Below are positions 33,903 through 44,400 of a stretch of 64,000 nt of DNA, one piece after another. Position 1 is the stretch's first letter, and every line of letters starts with the position of its first letter. Below the pieces are notes generated by a model that ran no database searches, was not told where the DNA came from, and was given only the letters and a program-made list of their open reading frames with translations. The position numbers and the translations under genes were made by a program. The stretch is from Hankyongella sp964404985 (GTDB lineage: Bacteria; Pseudomonadota; Alphaproteobacteria; Sphingomonadales; Sphingomonadaceae): assembly GCA_964404985.1 (NCBI GenBank), contig CAYOMD010000001.1:124001-188000 (forward strand), read 5' to 3'.

Positions 33903-34895
33903 GTGCTGCATCATATCCCGCACAGCGAGGACGCAATCGACGCCCGCTTCACGCTATTGGCCAGCAAACTCCAGCATGCGCGGGCCGGCCTCGCTAAGGT
34001 CGTGCTGGGGCAGGAGGCCGTGATCGATCTGGCACTGGTGACCGTGCTGTGCGGCGGCCACGGCCTGCTGGTCGGCCTGCCGGGTCTGGCCAAGACCCGT
34101 CTGGTGAAGGCCATGGGGGCGACCCTCGGTCTGGACGCCCGGCGCATCCAGTTCACGCCGGACCTGCTGCCCGCCGATATTCTGGGCAGCGAGGTGCTGG
34201 AGACAACTAGCGCAGGCAGCCGGGCGTTCCGCTTCATCGCCGGGCCGGTGTTCTGTCAGTTGCTGATGGCGGATGAGATCAACCGTGCCTCGCCGCGCAC
34301 CCAGTCCGCGTTGCTGGAGGCCATGCAGGAAGGACAGGTGACAGTGGCCGGGCACAGCCATCTGCTGCCTGCGCCATTCCATGTGCTGGCAACCCAGAAC
34401 CCGCTGGAGCAGGAAGGCACCTATCCGCTGCCGGAAGCCCAGCTTGATCGCTTCCTGTTCCAGATCGATGTGCCATACCCCAGCCGGGAGGCGGAGCGGG
34501 CGATGCTGCTGCTGACCACCGGGGTCGAAGACCATATGGCCGAGCCGGTGATGACCGCCGCGGACCTTGTGCAGGCGCAGGCGCTGGTCCGCACCATGCC
34601 GATCGCCAACCACCTGCTGGATGCCGCGCTGGATATGGTGCGGGCGGCACGGCCGGGTGGCGCACTGGGGGATGGGCTGGACTGGGGGCCGGGGCCGCGC
34701 GCCGGCCAGGCGCTGCTGCTCGGCGCCCGCGCGCGCGCCTTCCTGAACGGCCGGACCACGCCGCTGCTGGAAGACCTGATTTCAATCGCACCGGCGGCCC
34801 TCAAGCACCGTATCCAGCTTTCCTATGCGGCGCGTGCGCGCGGCGAGAGCGTGGACGGCGTCATCAAGGCTCTGGTCGCGCGCCTTGACGCCTGA
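33903..34895 (+). CDS. MoxR-family AAA ATPase
   Basis: 330 residues, GTG start. Walker A GLPGLAKTRLVKAMG and Walker B LLMADEINRASPRTQSALLEAMQE are the MoxR signature, followed by sensor 1 in LATQNPLEQEGTYPLPEAQLDRF. MoxR proteins act as chaperones that insert cofactors or assemble complexes with VWA-domain partners. The next three genes are such partners (DUF58, BatA-like, VWA/gatase-like), giving one co-directional cluster. Confidence 0.95.
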   Translation: MLHHIPHSEDAIDARFTLLASKLQHARAGLAKVVLGQEAVIDLALVTVLCGGHGLLVGLPGLAKTRLVKAMGATLGLDARRIQFTPDLLPADILGSEVLETTSAGSRAFRFIAGPVFCQLLMADEINRASPRTQSALLEAMQEGQVTVAGHSHLLPAPFHVLATQNPLEQEGTYPLPEAQLDRFLFQIDVPYPSREAERAMLLLTTGVEDHMAEPVMTAADLVQAQALVRTMPIANHLLDAALDMVRAARPGGALGDGLDWGPGPRAGQALLLGARARAFLNGRTTPLLEDLISIAPAALKHRIQLSYAARARGESVDGVIKALVARLDA

Positions 34896-34902
34896 CGACC
34901 GC

Positions 34903-35706
34903 ATGACCTGCTGGCTGGAAGGGGCGGCCCTGGCGCAGACCTTGCCGCAGCCCGGCCAGAGGCGCATGCCAGCGGCTCTGCACGCACTGGCAGGGGAGCG
35001 ACGGGTACGCCGCGCTGGAGTCGGGCAGGATTTCTGGCAGTTCCGTCCCCTGGAGGCCGGCGAGCCGGTCGAGCGGGTCGACTGGCGGCGCTCGGGTCGT
35101 TCGGATGCGCTGTATGTGCGCACGCAGGAACATCTGGCCCCCGGGCGCATCCTGTTCTGGGTCGATGGCAGCGCCTCGATGGAGTATGCCAGCAAGCCGA
35201 CGCTCAAGACCAAAGCACAGGCGGCGCTCACACTGGCAGCCGCATTGATCGTGCTGGCGCGCGCGCGCGGTGAGCGTGTCGGGCTGGTCGGCGGTGCGCG
35301 CACCGATGCGCCGGCGCGGGTGTTTGACGCCCTTGGCCGCGACGATACTTTCCCGGAGGTCACGCCGGCGCGCGGCGTGACACCGGTGCTGGTCGGCGAT
35401 TTCCTGACACTGCCGGACCTGCCGCCCGGCGGTGGCCTGCTGGTCCGGGTGATCGACCCGGCGGAAGCGGAGTTTCCGTTCACCGGTACGCTGGATCTGA
35501 TCGATCCGGAAGCCACGAGCCTACCCCGCGTGCTCGACGATGCGGCGGCCTTGCGCACGGACTATCTGGCCCGTTGGGCAGCTCATGGTCAGGAGCTGGC
35601 AGCGCGCTGCGCGCGTGCGGGCTGGGCGGTGATTGCCGTGCGCACCGATGCACCATGGGCCGAGGCACTGGCGGCGTGTGTGGCGCTGCTGGAGCCGCAC
35701 GCATGA
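34903..35706 (+). CDS. DUF58 protein
   Basis: 267 residues from the ATG at 34903; a TTG at 34885, overlapping the MoxR stop, is an alternative start. The DUF58 hallmark EPVERVDWRRSGRSDALYVR is followed by a VWA-like segment with FWVDGSASME (MIDAS-type DxSxS variant). No membrane span. It is the usual partner of the MoxR ATPase. Confidence 0.92.
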   Translation: MTCWLEGAALAQTLPQPGQRRMPAALHALAGERRVRRAGVGQDFWQFRPLEAGEPVERVDWRRSGRSDALYVRTQEHLAPGRILFWVDGSASMEYASKPTLKTKAQAALTLAAALIVLARARGERVGLVGGARTDAPARVFDALGRDDTFPEVTPARGVTPVLVGDFLTLPDLPPGGGLLVRVIDPAEAEFPFTGTLDLIDPEATSLPRVLDDAAALRTDYLARWAAHGQELAARCARAGWAVIAVRTDAPWAEALAACVALLEPHA

Positions 35707-35730
35707 TGGTGCCAGCATGACGGTTTCGGT

Positions 35731-38322
35731 ATGATTTTGGGTCCGCTGGTGCTGGGCGCGCCCTGGGCGCTTGCCGGTCTGGTCAGCCTGCCGGCGCTGT
35801 GGTGGGTGATCCGCAGGCGCCCGCCGGAGCGAATCCGGGTCCTGTTTCCGCCGCTGGCACTGCTGGGGCATGCCACGCAGCCGCCACCGCCGGTCCGAAC
35901 GCCACCCTGGTGGCTGCTGCTGCTCCGGCTCGGTGCGCTGTTGCTGCTAGTGTTGGGTCTGGCCGGCCCGACCTGGCGGCCCGACCCGCCACCGGCGCCG
36001 GGCAGGCTGCTGATCGTGCTGGACAATGGCTGGACGACGGCGGGCATCTGGGAACAGCTGCGCACCGCTGCACTGTCGCGCATCAAGGCGCTGCCGCCCG
36101 AGGCGCAGGTGGCAGTGCTCACACTCGCCCCGGCAGCGGGTATGACCCCGCCGCGCTATGGGTCGCCCGCTATTGCCGCCCGCCTGATCGAGGCGACTGA
36201 CGCTCAGCCCTGGCGTGGGGACGGGGCTGGCGCGGCACGACTGTTGTCCGGGCTCTCGCAGCCGGACCAGACCCTTCTGCTGACCGACGGGCTGGATGGT
36301 GCCGCACTTGGGCCCCTGGTCAAAGCTCTGCCGCAAGCAGGGCTGGCGCTAGCCCGCCCGGTACATGCACCCGTGGTCATCCGGATGATGCAGCCGGTCA
36401 CAGGCGGCTGGCGCGTGCAACTGGTGCGCCCGCCCGCCCTGAGCGCGCGCGACGTGACAGTGGAGGCGCTGGATGCGACCGGAGAGCCGGTCGGGGAGAA
36501 CAGCGGGACTTTTGCACCCGGCGAGACAGTCCTGACGATGGCCGTCGCCGTGCCCCCGGCACTGACCGCCAAGGTGGCCCGTCTGCGCGTGCAGGGGCAG
36601 ACGATGGCAGCCGGAGTGAGCCTGATCGACGCCGGCTCCACCCGCCCGCGCGTGGCGCTGGTGGGGGAGGAGGCGGGCGCACGCAATCTTCAATCCGGGC
36701 TTTATTATCTGCGCCGGGCGCTGGAGCCCCATGCCGACCTCGTAGAGCGCGGGCTGGACCGGTTGCCGCCGGACGATGCCGGTATCGTGATCCTGAACGA
36801 TACCCCGCTTGCGACCGGCCCGCAGTCGGATGCACTGCTGGCCTGGGTGCGCAAGGGCGGCGTGGTAATCTCCTTTGCCGGGCCGCGTATCGCCGAGAAC
36901 GGCACGGCGCTTGCCCCAAGCCCGCTGCGACGGGGTGCCCGCAATCTCGGCGGTCGTCTGTCCTGGGGGACGCCGCAACCGGTTGGCGGCTTCGCGCCCG
37001 GCGGGCCGTTTGCCGGCTTGCCGGTCCGGACCGAAGTGACGGTGGCACAGCAGGTGCTGCCGCTTGACCCGGCCGATGCTGAGCGCTGGGCCTGGCTCGC
37101 AGACGAGACGCCGCTGGTGAGCGCAAAACCGCTGGGGGCGGGGCTGCTGGTCCTGGTGCACACGACCGCCGGGCCGGACTGGACCAGCCTGCCACTCTCC
37201 GGACAGTATGAGGCGCTGCTGAAGCGCCTGATGCCGCTGGCGCGCGGCCGCGATGCACGCGCCGCACCGGATGGTGCATCGCTCACCATCGAGCAGGCGA
37301 TGGATGCGCGCGGTGACCTTGTTGCGCCTGCCGCTCCGGTGGTCATCGCGTCCGGCGCGCCAATCGGACCGTCAGCACCGCCCGGCCTGTACCGCGCTGC
37401 CGGGGCCGGCGTTGCCCGCAACATGGCGGGGCCTGGCGGGATCATCACGCCGTTTTTCCGCTTCATGCCACTCGAGGCCGATATTCCTGCCGCACAGTCG
37501 GGAGGGCGAGAGTTTGACCTGGCATCCCCCCTGCTGCTCGGCGGGCTGCTGTTGCTGGCGCTGGATGCCATCATCCTGCTCGGGGTGGGCTGGCGACGGC
37601 CGGTGTTGGCGGCCCTGCTGGTGCTGGCGCTGCCGCTGAGTGCGCGGGCCCAGTTTTTCGGATTTGATGTGCCGCCGCCGCGTACCCGTGCGCCCTCCGA
37701 ACAGGTGGAGATCGGCTGGGTCCGCACCCCCGGCCGGGACGCGACAAGCCAGGCCGGCCTGCAGCAACTCGCCCGCGTGCTCGCCGCGCGCACAGCGGTG
37801 CAGCCGGCAACCCCGACACCGGTGGACCCCGCCCGCGACGCAATGGGTGCCTATGCGATGATCTACTGGCCTATCGGCGCGGCGTCCCCGCCGCTCAGTG
37901 CCACAGTCGCAGAGCGGGTGCGCCGGTACCTCGATGCCGGCGGGTTGATACTGTTCGATGTGGTTGATGCCGGTGTCACCCAGGGCGGGCTGCGCGCCCG
38001 GCTGGCCGCACTCGGCCTGCCCCCGCTGGAGCCGCTGAACGACAAGCATGTGCTGGCGCGGGCCTTCTATCTGCTGCGCGAGGTACGCGGTGCCGACGGG
38101 CCGACCACACTCTGGATCGAGACCGGCACGCAGGGGGACAGTGGTGCCACCAGCGGCGTGGTGATTACTGCTGGAGATTTTGCCCGCGCCTGGGCCTCTG
38201 CCGACAATGAACTGGCACTGCGCACGGGGGTCAACCTGGTGATCTATGCGCTGACCGGCACCTACAAGGCGGATCAGGCGCACGTGAAGGCGCTGCTGGA
38301 CCGGCTGGAGCGCACCCGATGA
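35731..38322 (+). CDS. BatA-like N-terminus / DUF4159 membrane protein
   Basis: 863 residues. The N-terminus has the BatA 'aerotolerance' pattern: a hydrophobic segment (WALAGLVSLPALWW), RRRPPERIRVLFPP, then a second span. A large periplasmic part follows. Two hydrophobic segments near 590-635 precede a C-terminal DUF4159 domain (FGFDVPPPRTRAPSEQ, GWVRTPGRDA, MIYWPIGAASPPLS, RYLDAGGLILFD). The combination is typical of alphaproteobacterial MoxR clusters. It overlaps the next gene by 4 bases. Confidence 0.9.
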   Translation: MILGPLVLGAPWALAGLVSLPALWWVIRRRPPERIRVLFPPLALLGHATQPPPPVRTPPWWLLLLRLGALLLLVLGLAGPTWRPDPPPAPGRLLIVLDNGWTTAGIWEQLRTAALSRIKALPPEAQVAVLTLAPAAGMTPPRYGSPAIAARLIEATDAQPWRGDGAGAARLLSGLSQPDQTLLLTDGLDGAALGPLVKALPQAGLALARPVHAPVVIRMMQPVTGGWRVQLVRPPALSARDVTVEALDATGEPVGENSGTFAPGETVLTMAVAVPPALTAKVARLRVQGQTMAAGVSLIDAGSTRPRVALVGEEAGARNLQSGLYYLRRALEPHADLVERGLDRLPPDDAGIVILNDTPLATGPQSDALLAWVRKGGVVISFAGPRIAENGTALAPSPLRRGARNLGGRLSWGTPQPVGGFAPGGPFAGLPVRTEVTVAQQVLPLDPADAERWAWLADETPLVSAKPLGAGLLVLVHTTAGPDWTSLPLSGQYEALLKRLMPLARGRDARAAPDGASLTIEQAMDARGDLVAPAAPVVIASGAPIGPSAPPGLYRAAGAGVARNMAGPGGIITPFFRFMPLEADIPAAQSGGREFDLASPLLLGGLLLLALDAIILLGVGWRRPVLAALLVLALPLSARAQFFGFDVPPPRTRAPSEQVEIGWVRTPGRDATSQAGLQQLARVLAARTAVQPATPTPVDPARDAMGAYAMIYWPIGAASPPLSATVAERVRRYLDAGGLILFDVVDAGVTQGGLRARLAALGLPPLEPLNDKHVLARAFYLLREVRGADGPTTLWIETGTQGDSGATSGVVITAGDFARAWASADNELALRTGVNLVIYALTGTYKADQAHVKALLDRLERTR

Positions 38323-40334
38323 GCCTGTCGCTGGCACCGGTCGCCCCGCTCTGGCTGATCGCACTCGGGCTGCTGCTGGTGGCATTGCCGGTGGTGCTCC
38401 AGCGTCGCTGGCCGCAGATCCTTGCGCGGCTTGCCCTGTTCATGAGCCTGGCGCTCGTGTTGCTGCAGCCGATGACGACCGTTGAGGAGCGCGAACCCCG
38501 CGCCGATATCGGCGTGTTGCTGGTTGATGAGAGCGCCAGCATGGCGCTCGACCAGGGCCGGGCACAGGCCGCGGCCGCAAAGGCGGCGCTGGGGAAGGCG
38601 GCAGGCAGTCTGCAATGGCGCACCGTCACCATCCGCAATGCGCCGCGTGCTGGCACCGAACTGGCCCCCGGCCTGCAGCGCGCACTGGCCGGCGTTGATC
38701 CGACCCGGCTTGCCGGCGCGGTGATCCTCACCGACGGCCGGATCAGCGATGCGGCCAGCCTCTCCAGTCTCACGCTCTCGAGGCGCCCGGTGCATATTCT
38801 GGTGACCGGTAAGCGCAACCGCCCGGATTTGCGGGTGCGGGTCGAGCAGGCGGCGGTCTATGCGCCGGTCGGCAAGACGGTACGGGTGAGCTTCACGGTC
38901 GAGGGCGGGACACCGGGGCGCAGCGTGCGCGTCGATTGGCGGCGACAGGACGGCAAAAGCGGCGCGCTGGACGCTGTGATCGGCCAGCCGCAGACTCTGG
39001 ATGTGCCGGTGCTACAGCGTGGGGCCAATCATGTGGTGTTCAGCGTGCCACCCGCCCCCGACGAGGTCGCGACCGCAAACAATCAGGCGCTGGCGAGCAT
39101 CACCGGGATGCGCGACCGGCTGAACGTGTTGCTGGTCTCCGGCGCGCCGGGACTGTCTGGCCGACTGTGGCGCGACATGCTGAAGTCGGACCCGAATATC
39201 ACCCTGGTCCACTTCACGATTCTGCGGTTTCCAACCTCCTACGATCCGACACCCTCGCGGGAGATGGCCTTGATCCCCTTTCCGGTCGAGCAGTTGTTCG
39301 AGGAGCGGCTGCCCCAGTTCGACCTGATCATCCTGGACCGGTTTGACCAGTTTGACCTGGTTCCGGACTATTACATTGCCGGCATGCGTGACTTTGTGGC
39401 GCGTGGTGGCGCGGTGCTGGTGACCGGCGGCAGTGACCTTGCCAACACCGATGGGCTGGCCGCCAGCAGCCTTGGCCCCGCGCTGCCGGTGCGATTGACC
39501 GGCGGGCTGTTGACGACACCGTTCCGGCCCAAACTGTCAGAGGCTGGCCAGGTCCATCCGGTCACGCAGGGGCTGGCGGACGTCTGGCCCGGTGGGGCGA
39601 ACTGGGGGCGCTGGGCGACGCGCGCCGTGGCCCAGCCGCAACGGGGCGACACTTTGATGACGGATGAGGCCGGGCGGCCGCTGCTGGTGCTGGCCCCTTA
39701 CGGCAAAGGGCGGGTGGCGGTGCTATTGTCCGGCGATGTGTGGCGCTGGGCACGCGGGGTCGATGATGGCGGCCCGCGTGATGAGCTGCTGCGGCGGCTG
39801 GCACACTGGCTCATGCGTGAGCCGGACCTTGAGGACATGCGGCTGAGTGCAGACGCGACGGGCGGCGGGCTCGAGGTCACGGTGACCAGCCTGCGACCGC
39901 CCTCCAGTCTGCAGGTCATCGGGCCCGGTGATCGGGTTGCGCAGGTGTCTCTGCAGCGTGCCGGCGAACACACGGCGACGGCGCGTATCCGCACGACCGG
40001 CGATGGCCTCTACATGCTGCGCGCCGGCGGCCGCAGCGTGGTCGAGACCGTCGGCAACCCGGCAGAGATGAGCGCGGACCCGGCAGCATTCGCCCAGCTT
40101 CGCCAGTTTGCGCAGCGGACCGGTGGACAGTTAAGCTGGCTGGAGGCGGGCCTGCCGCAGGTGCGCCGGGTCTCTGCCGGTGACCGGGCGGCGGGTGCCA
40201 GCTGGATCGGCATGGTCGAGAACCGCTCTGGTGCCCTGATCCGCGCGGATCAGGCACCGCTGCTGCTGCCGCTGCTGGCCTGGGCACTGGTCGCGCTAGC
40301 GGCGGCGGCAGTCTGGTGGCTTGAGCGACGGTAG
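38319..40334 (+). CDS. Membrane protein with VWA-like and glutamine amidotransferase-like domains
   Basis: 671 residues. Two hydrophobic helices at the N-terminus are followed by VLLVDESASMALDQGR (VWA MIDAS-like DxSxS variant) and, from about 260, a class I glutamine amidotransferase-like Rossmann region (LNVLLVSGAPGLSGRLWRD, ARGGAVLVTGG). A single C-terminal helix ends in WWLERR. No catalytic Cys triad is obvious, so the amidotransferase-like fold is probably non-catalytic. Last gene of the MoxR cluster. Confidence 0.85.
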   Translation: MSLSLAPVAPLWLIALGLLLVALPVVLQRRWPQILARLALFMSLALVLLQPMTTVEEREPRADIGVLLVDESASMALDQGRAQAAAAKAALGKAAGSLQWRTVTIRNAPRAGTELAPGLQRALAGVDPTRLAGAVILTDGRISDAASLSSLTLSRRPVHILVTGKRNRPDLRVRVEQAAVYAPVGKTVRVSFTVEGGTPGRSVRVDWRRQDGKSGALDAVIGQPQTLDVPVLQRGANHVVFSVPPAPDEVATANNQALASITGMRDRLNVLLVSGAPGLSGRLWRDMLKSDPNITLVHFTILRFPTSYDPTPSREMALIPFPVEQLFEERLPQFDLIILDRFDQFDLVPDYYIAGMRDFVARGGAVLVTGGSDLANTDGLAASSLGPALPVRLTGGLLTTPFRPKLSEAGQVHPVTQGLADVWPGGANWGRWATRAVAQPQRGDTLMTDEAGRPLLVLAPYGKGRVAVLLSGDVWRWARGVDDGGPRDELLRRLAHWLMREPDLEDMRLSADATGGGLEVTVTSLRPPSSLQVIGPGDRVAQVSLQRAGEHTATARIRTTGDGLYMLRAGGRSVVETVGNPAEMSADPAAFAQLRQFAQRTGGQLSWLEAGLPQVRRVSAGDRAAGASWIGMVENRSGALIRADQAPLLLPLLAWALVALAAAAVWWLERR

Positions 40335-40363
40335 AGTATGAAGACTTCTTGGTGACTCATTTT

Positions 40364-40386
40364 CCCCTCCTTCGCAGAGGGAGGGG
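40364..40386. other. Hairpin between convergent genes
   Basis: CCCCTCC (40364-40370) pairs with GGAGGGG (40380-40386) around a 9-base loop. It sits between the convergent VWA/gatase-like and GNAT genes. No T-run follows on either strand, so terminator function is only possible. Confidence 0.35.
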
Positions 40387-40414
40387 AGAGTAATCAATCA
40401 ATTGTCATCACGCT

Positions 40415-40939
40415 TTAAGCCGCTTGCTCATCGGCGCGGCGATGGCCGACGACATCAGCGACGTCCGGCAGTACGAGGCCTGGCGTGAGCGGCAGCGCCA
40501 GCACCCGGTGCTGTTCCACCGGGCCGGGCAGGTGCCAGTTGCCCGTCAAGGCGTTGCTGAACCCGAAGCGGTCATAATAGTCGAGGTCACCGACCAGCGT
40601 GATGAGGCGGTGCCCCAGCAGGCGCGCTCTGGCGATGCCATCCTCGATCAGTGCGACACCGATGCCTTCGCCGCGGCGCGCCGGCTCCACGGCTATCGGG
40701 CCGAGCAGCAGCGCATCCAGAGTTGCGTGCTCCGCCAGTAACCGCACATGCCAGAATTCGATACTGGCGAGCAGGGTACCAGCATGGTCCACCACAACAT
40801 GGCTGAGTGCTGCGCACGGGCTTGCGTTCGCGCGCAGACGATAGGCCGCCCGTGTATGGCGCTCAGGGCCGAAACTGCGATCCAGCAGGATCGCAATGGC
40901 AGCTCGGTCTAAGACTGTGGTGGCGCGGATGACGTGCAC
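40415..40939 (-). CDS. GNAT-family N-acetyltransferase
   Basis: 174 residues from a GTG at 40939, chosen because GGAGGG lies 10 bases before it; a frame opening upstream at 40999 would need TTG. The acetyl-CoA motif is LLGPIAVEPARRGEGIGVALIEDGIARAR (V..xxRxxGxG), and VGDLDYYDRFGF is typical of the YhbS-type subgroup. Substrate unknown. It follows the thioredoxin gene on the same strand. Confidence 0.88.
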   Translation of the reverse strand: MHVIRATTVLDRAAIAILLDRSFGPERHTRAAYRLRANASPCAALSHVVVDHAGTLLASIEFWHVRLLAEHATLDALLLGPIAVEPARRGEGIGVALIEDGIARARLLGHRLITLVGDLDYYDRFGFSNALTGNWHLPGPVEQHRVLALPLTPGLVLPDVADVVGHRRADEQAA

Positions 40940-41049
40940 CGTATCAGGACCCTCCAATGAAAGAGGCGCGCCTTGACCACATTCAGATGCCGGGTTCAAG
41001 CCAAATCACAACCCTGCAGCAGGGCTGGATGCTACGGGCCAGACCTGCT

Positions 41050-41373
41050 TCAGGCGAGCGTTGATTCCAGCCACTTCTTGATTTCGGACTTGGGGGCAGC
41101 ACCAACCTTGGTGGCGACAACCTTGCCGTCCTTGAACAGGATCATGGTCGGAATACCGCGAATGCCATACTGAGTCGGGGCAACCGGGTTTTCGTCCACA
41201 TTGAGCTTGCCGATCGTCACCTGGCCCGAAAGCTCGCTGGCCAGTTCTTCCAGCGCCGGGCCGATCTGCTTGCACGGTCCGCACCACTCGGCCCAGAAAT
41301 CAACAAGGACCGGGCTGGATGCGCCCAGTACATCAGTGGCGAAGTTGGTATCGGATACTTTGATCGAGGACAT
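41050..41373 (-). CDS. trxA: Thioredoxin
   Basis: 107 residues from MSSIKVSD. Active site WCGPC in FWAEWCGPCKQIGP, cis-Pro in GIPTMILFKDG, ending KKWLESTLA. A general protein-disulfide reductant and electron donor (for example to MsrB). An earlier in-frame ATG nine codons upstream is less likely. It follows addA in the same orientation. Confidence 0.96.
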   Translation of the reverse strand: MSSIKVSDTNFATDVLGASSPVLVDFWAEWCGPCKQIGPALEELASELSGQVTIGKLNVDENPVAPTQYGIRGIPTMILFKDGKVVATKVGAAPKSEIKKWLESTLA

Positions 41374-41495
41374 GCGATTCTCCAGCGAAATGTCTGCCAT
41401 GCTATTCGTTGCAGATGAGGTATTCGGTTACAGGGCGTCGTTCAATTCAACGGTTTTCAACATACCGTTCTGCATATAGAAATAAAATCCGTATT

Positions 41496-44400
41496 TCACT
41501 TTAACCGTTCGCAAATGGGAAGCGATACCAGCCGTGGTCCGGCCGTCCAGAGCAGCAGGGGGTGAATGGCGTGACCGGGGAAGGCCTGGGCCAGCGCCTG
41601 CGCATAGGCATCCATCTGGTTGACGATGGCTGGCGGAAGCTTGGGCGGGATGCGCAGGCTGGTCTTGAAATCGATGAAGACGACCCGGTCGTCGGTAATC
41701 AGCAACCGGTCGATGCGGCCCTGGATGACCCGCTCGCCAAGAATAGCCGCAATCGGCACCTCCGCCAGCGCCTCTGGCCCGAAGAGTGCCTCCAAGTCTG
41801 GTGTCTTCAGCACGGCCAGGGACTCGGCCAGCATGGCGGCCTGCTCCGCGGGGGAGAAATCGGCGGCGTTGCGCGCGAGCCATGCGGCCGCGCGTGGCGC
41901 TCGCTCCGTGTCCGGGATGTCCGGCAGTCGCTCGAACAGGCCGTGCAACAGGGTGCCGCGCCGTGCCGCGCGCGGGTCGCCGCCGGGCGGGGCAGCGGGG
42001 GCAATGCCCGCATAGTCCCGGGAGGGGGCAAGCGGGCGCGGCGGGGCCGGCTCGGGTGCTGGCGCGCGGCTAGCCCAGCCGGGGATGTCGGCAGGACTCA
42101 CAATCCGGGAGTCGGCGTGGCGGGGCGGCGGCGGGGCTGCCGTCTGCGCCGTCTCATGAACCAGCACCTCACCCCAGAGCGGGTCTGGGCGCGTGCCTGC
42201 GTCCAGCCCGGCCAGCGCCGTGCGCACGGTCGTGTACCAGGAGTTGGTGATCTGAGTTTTCTTTGGCTGCCAGCCGGCGACACACAGCCAGTCCTCGGCG
42301 CGGGTCAGCGCCACATAGAGCAGCCGCCAGTGCTCTTGCCACTGCTTGTCTTCCTCGGCGGTGTACAGCGGCGCGAGCGGGCCGACGAAATTGTGCTTGC
42401 TGCCCGCCCAGAGCGGCAGTGTCTCGTTCAGCATGACGTGCTCGATCTTGGGTTCGAACACCCGGTTGGCGTCGGCGAGGATGACGATCGGGGCCTGCAG
42501 GCCTTTGGCACCGTGGACTGTCATCAGGCGGACTTCGTCGCGTGGGGCGTCCGGGTCGCGCTTGATGTCGCGGTCGCTTGCCTCCAGCTCGCCGAGAAAC
42601 CCTTGCAGTGATGGCGTGTTGTCCGCCTCGAACTTGAACGCCAGATCCAGCAGCAGCGCGAGTGCCGGCTGTGCCTCCAGCCCCAGCCGACGGTAGAGCC
42701 GGGCAGCACCCTCCATCGGCCCAAGGACTTGCGCCAGAAACTCATAGGGTGCGGTCAGGTCGGCAGCCGCCAGCGCCTGCCCGAGCCAGGCGCGCGCACG
42801 CGCCGCATCGTCGTGCTCGCTGGCGTTCAAGGCGGCCCAAAGCTTGCCTTGTCGCGGGTGCGCCAGGTGCAACACCTGGTCCTCGGACCAGCCGAGGAAC
42901 GGTGATTTGAGCAGCTCGGCCAGGCTCAAATCGTCCGACGGCTGCAGGACAAAGCGCAGCAGCGCCATGACGTCACGGATGGCGGTTTCCTGCAGCAGCT
43001 TGACCCGGTCGTGCCCGGCGACCGGAATACCGGCCTGATTGAGCGCGGCAATCAGCGCTGCGGCGACGGTGGTACGGCTGCGCACCAGCAGCAGGATGTC
43101 TCCGGCGCGGATTGGCCGCCCGCGCGCAGGCAGCATGGTGTTCTCGTCGAGCCAGACCTTGATCTGATCGGCAATTCCGCGGGCCAGTGCCAGTTCGGCA
43201 TCCGGCTCCCAGTCCAGGTCGTTGTCCGGTCTCCAGTCGGTCTCCTCTGTCTTCTCCGCGGCAATGATCGGCCAGAGCACCACGCTGCCGCCCGCCCCGG
43301 CACGGGCCGGACTGTGGGGCGGGGCAGGCGCGACCAGACCGACGGCGGCCGGGCCGAGATCGGCAAGCACCTGATCAACGACCTGCAGCACAGCCGGCGT
43401 CGAGCGAAACGAGGTCGCCAGCGGCACCGCCTCAAAGGGGGCCTCGGCAGCGTCCGCCCGCGCGGTGAAATCCTGTTCGGCGGCAAGGAACGTGGCCGGA
43501 TCGGTGCCCTGAAAGCCGAAGATCGCCTGCTTGACATCGCCGACCGCAAAGAGGCTGCGAGGCCCATCCTGCGCGCCTTCTCCGGCAAAATACTCCTCGA
43601 CCAGCGCCCCGACGATGGCCCACTGGGCGGTGTTCGTGTCCTGCGCCTCGTCGACAAGGACGTGTGCGATACGCTGATCGAGCTTGAAGCGCACCCAGTC
43701 GCCGGCACCTGGCTGGCGGAACAGGCGGGCGGCGCGCTCGATCAGGTCGTCGTAGCGCATGGCCCCGGTCTGGCGGCGGCGGCGTTCGAACCCGCCGCCC
43801 AGCGCATGGATCAGCCGCAGGTGTGCAGCACCAGTCTCGGCGGCCTCGAACAGGGTCAGGGTCTCGCGGAGCTGCGCCAGCGCCGCCTGGACTTCTGCGA
43901 CATAGGCTTCAAGGTTTGGCTCGGCGGCACGGCTGTTCTTGGTCGTACTCTTGGCTGCGGGTTTGCCCTCACCAGTAAAGAACAGCCCGACAAGGCTGTT
44001 GAATTGCGCAGCGGGGTCTGCAGCGCCAAGCCATGCCGCAAGCTTGGCTGCTTTGTCTTTTTCCGTGTCCGTGCCCAAGGCCCATGCGGCACGGATGCGT
44101 GCCAGAGCGCCGGGCGCATGGTCGCCGCGCGCCAGGGCTGCGGCCAGCCATTGATCCGGCGACTGGTCCTGCGGCAGGCCCAGCAGGCGGCGCACCAGCG
44201 GCGCGATACTCTCGCGATCAGGGGCGGCCTCCAGCACCGCTCCGGTGTGCTTGGACAGTTTGACCAGCAGCTTGGTAAAACTCTCGACGTCGGTGGCGAC
44301 CCGTTCCAGGTCCGCGAGCAACTGCCGGTCGCCGTCACGCTCGGCGCGGGCGATGGCGGCGCTCGCGACCTCCTTCAGGGCCTGGGCAGCGTCCTCATCG

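Noticed and set aside
40364..40386. Intrinsic terminator between the VWA/gatase-like and GNAT genes
   Set aside because: The hairpin is good, but neither strand has a T-run after it; listed only as a hairpin.
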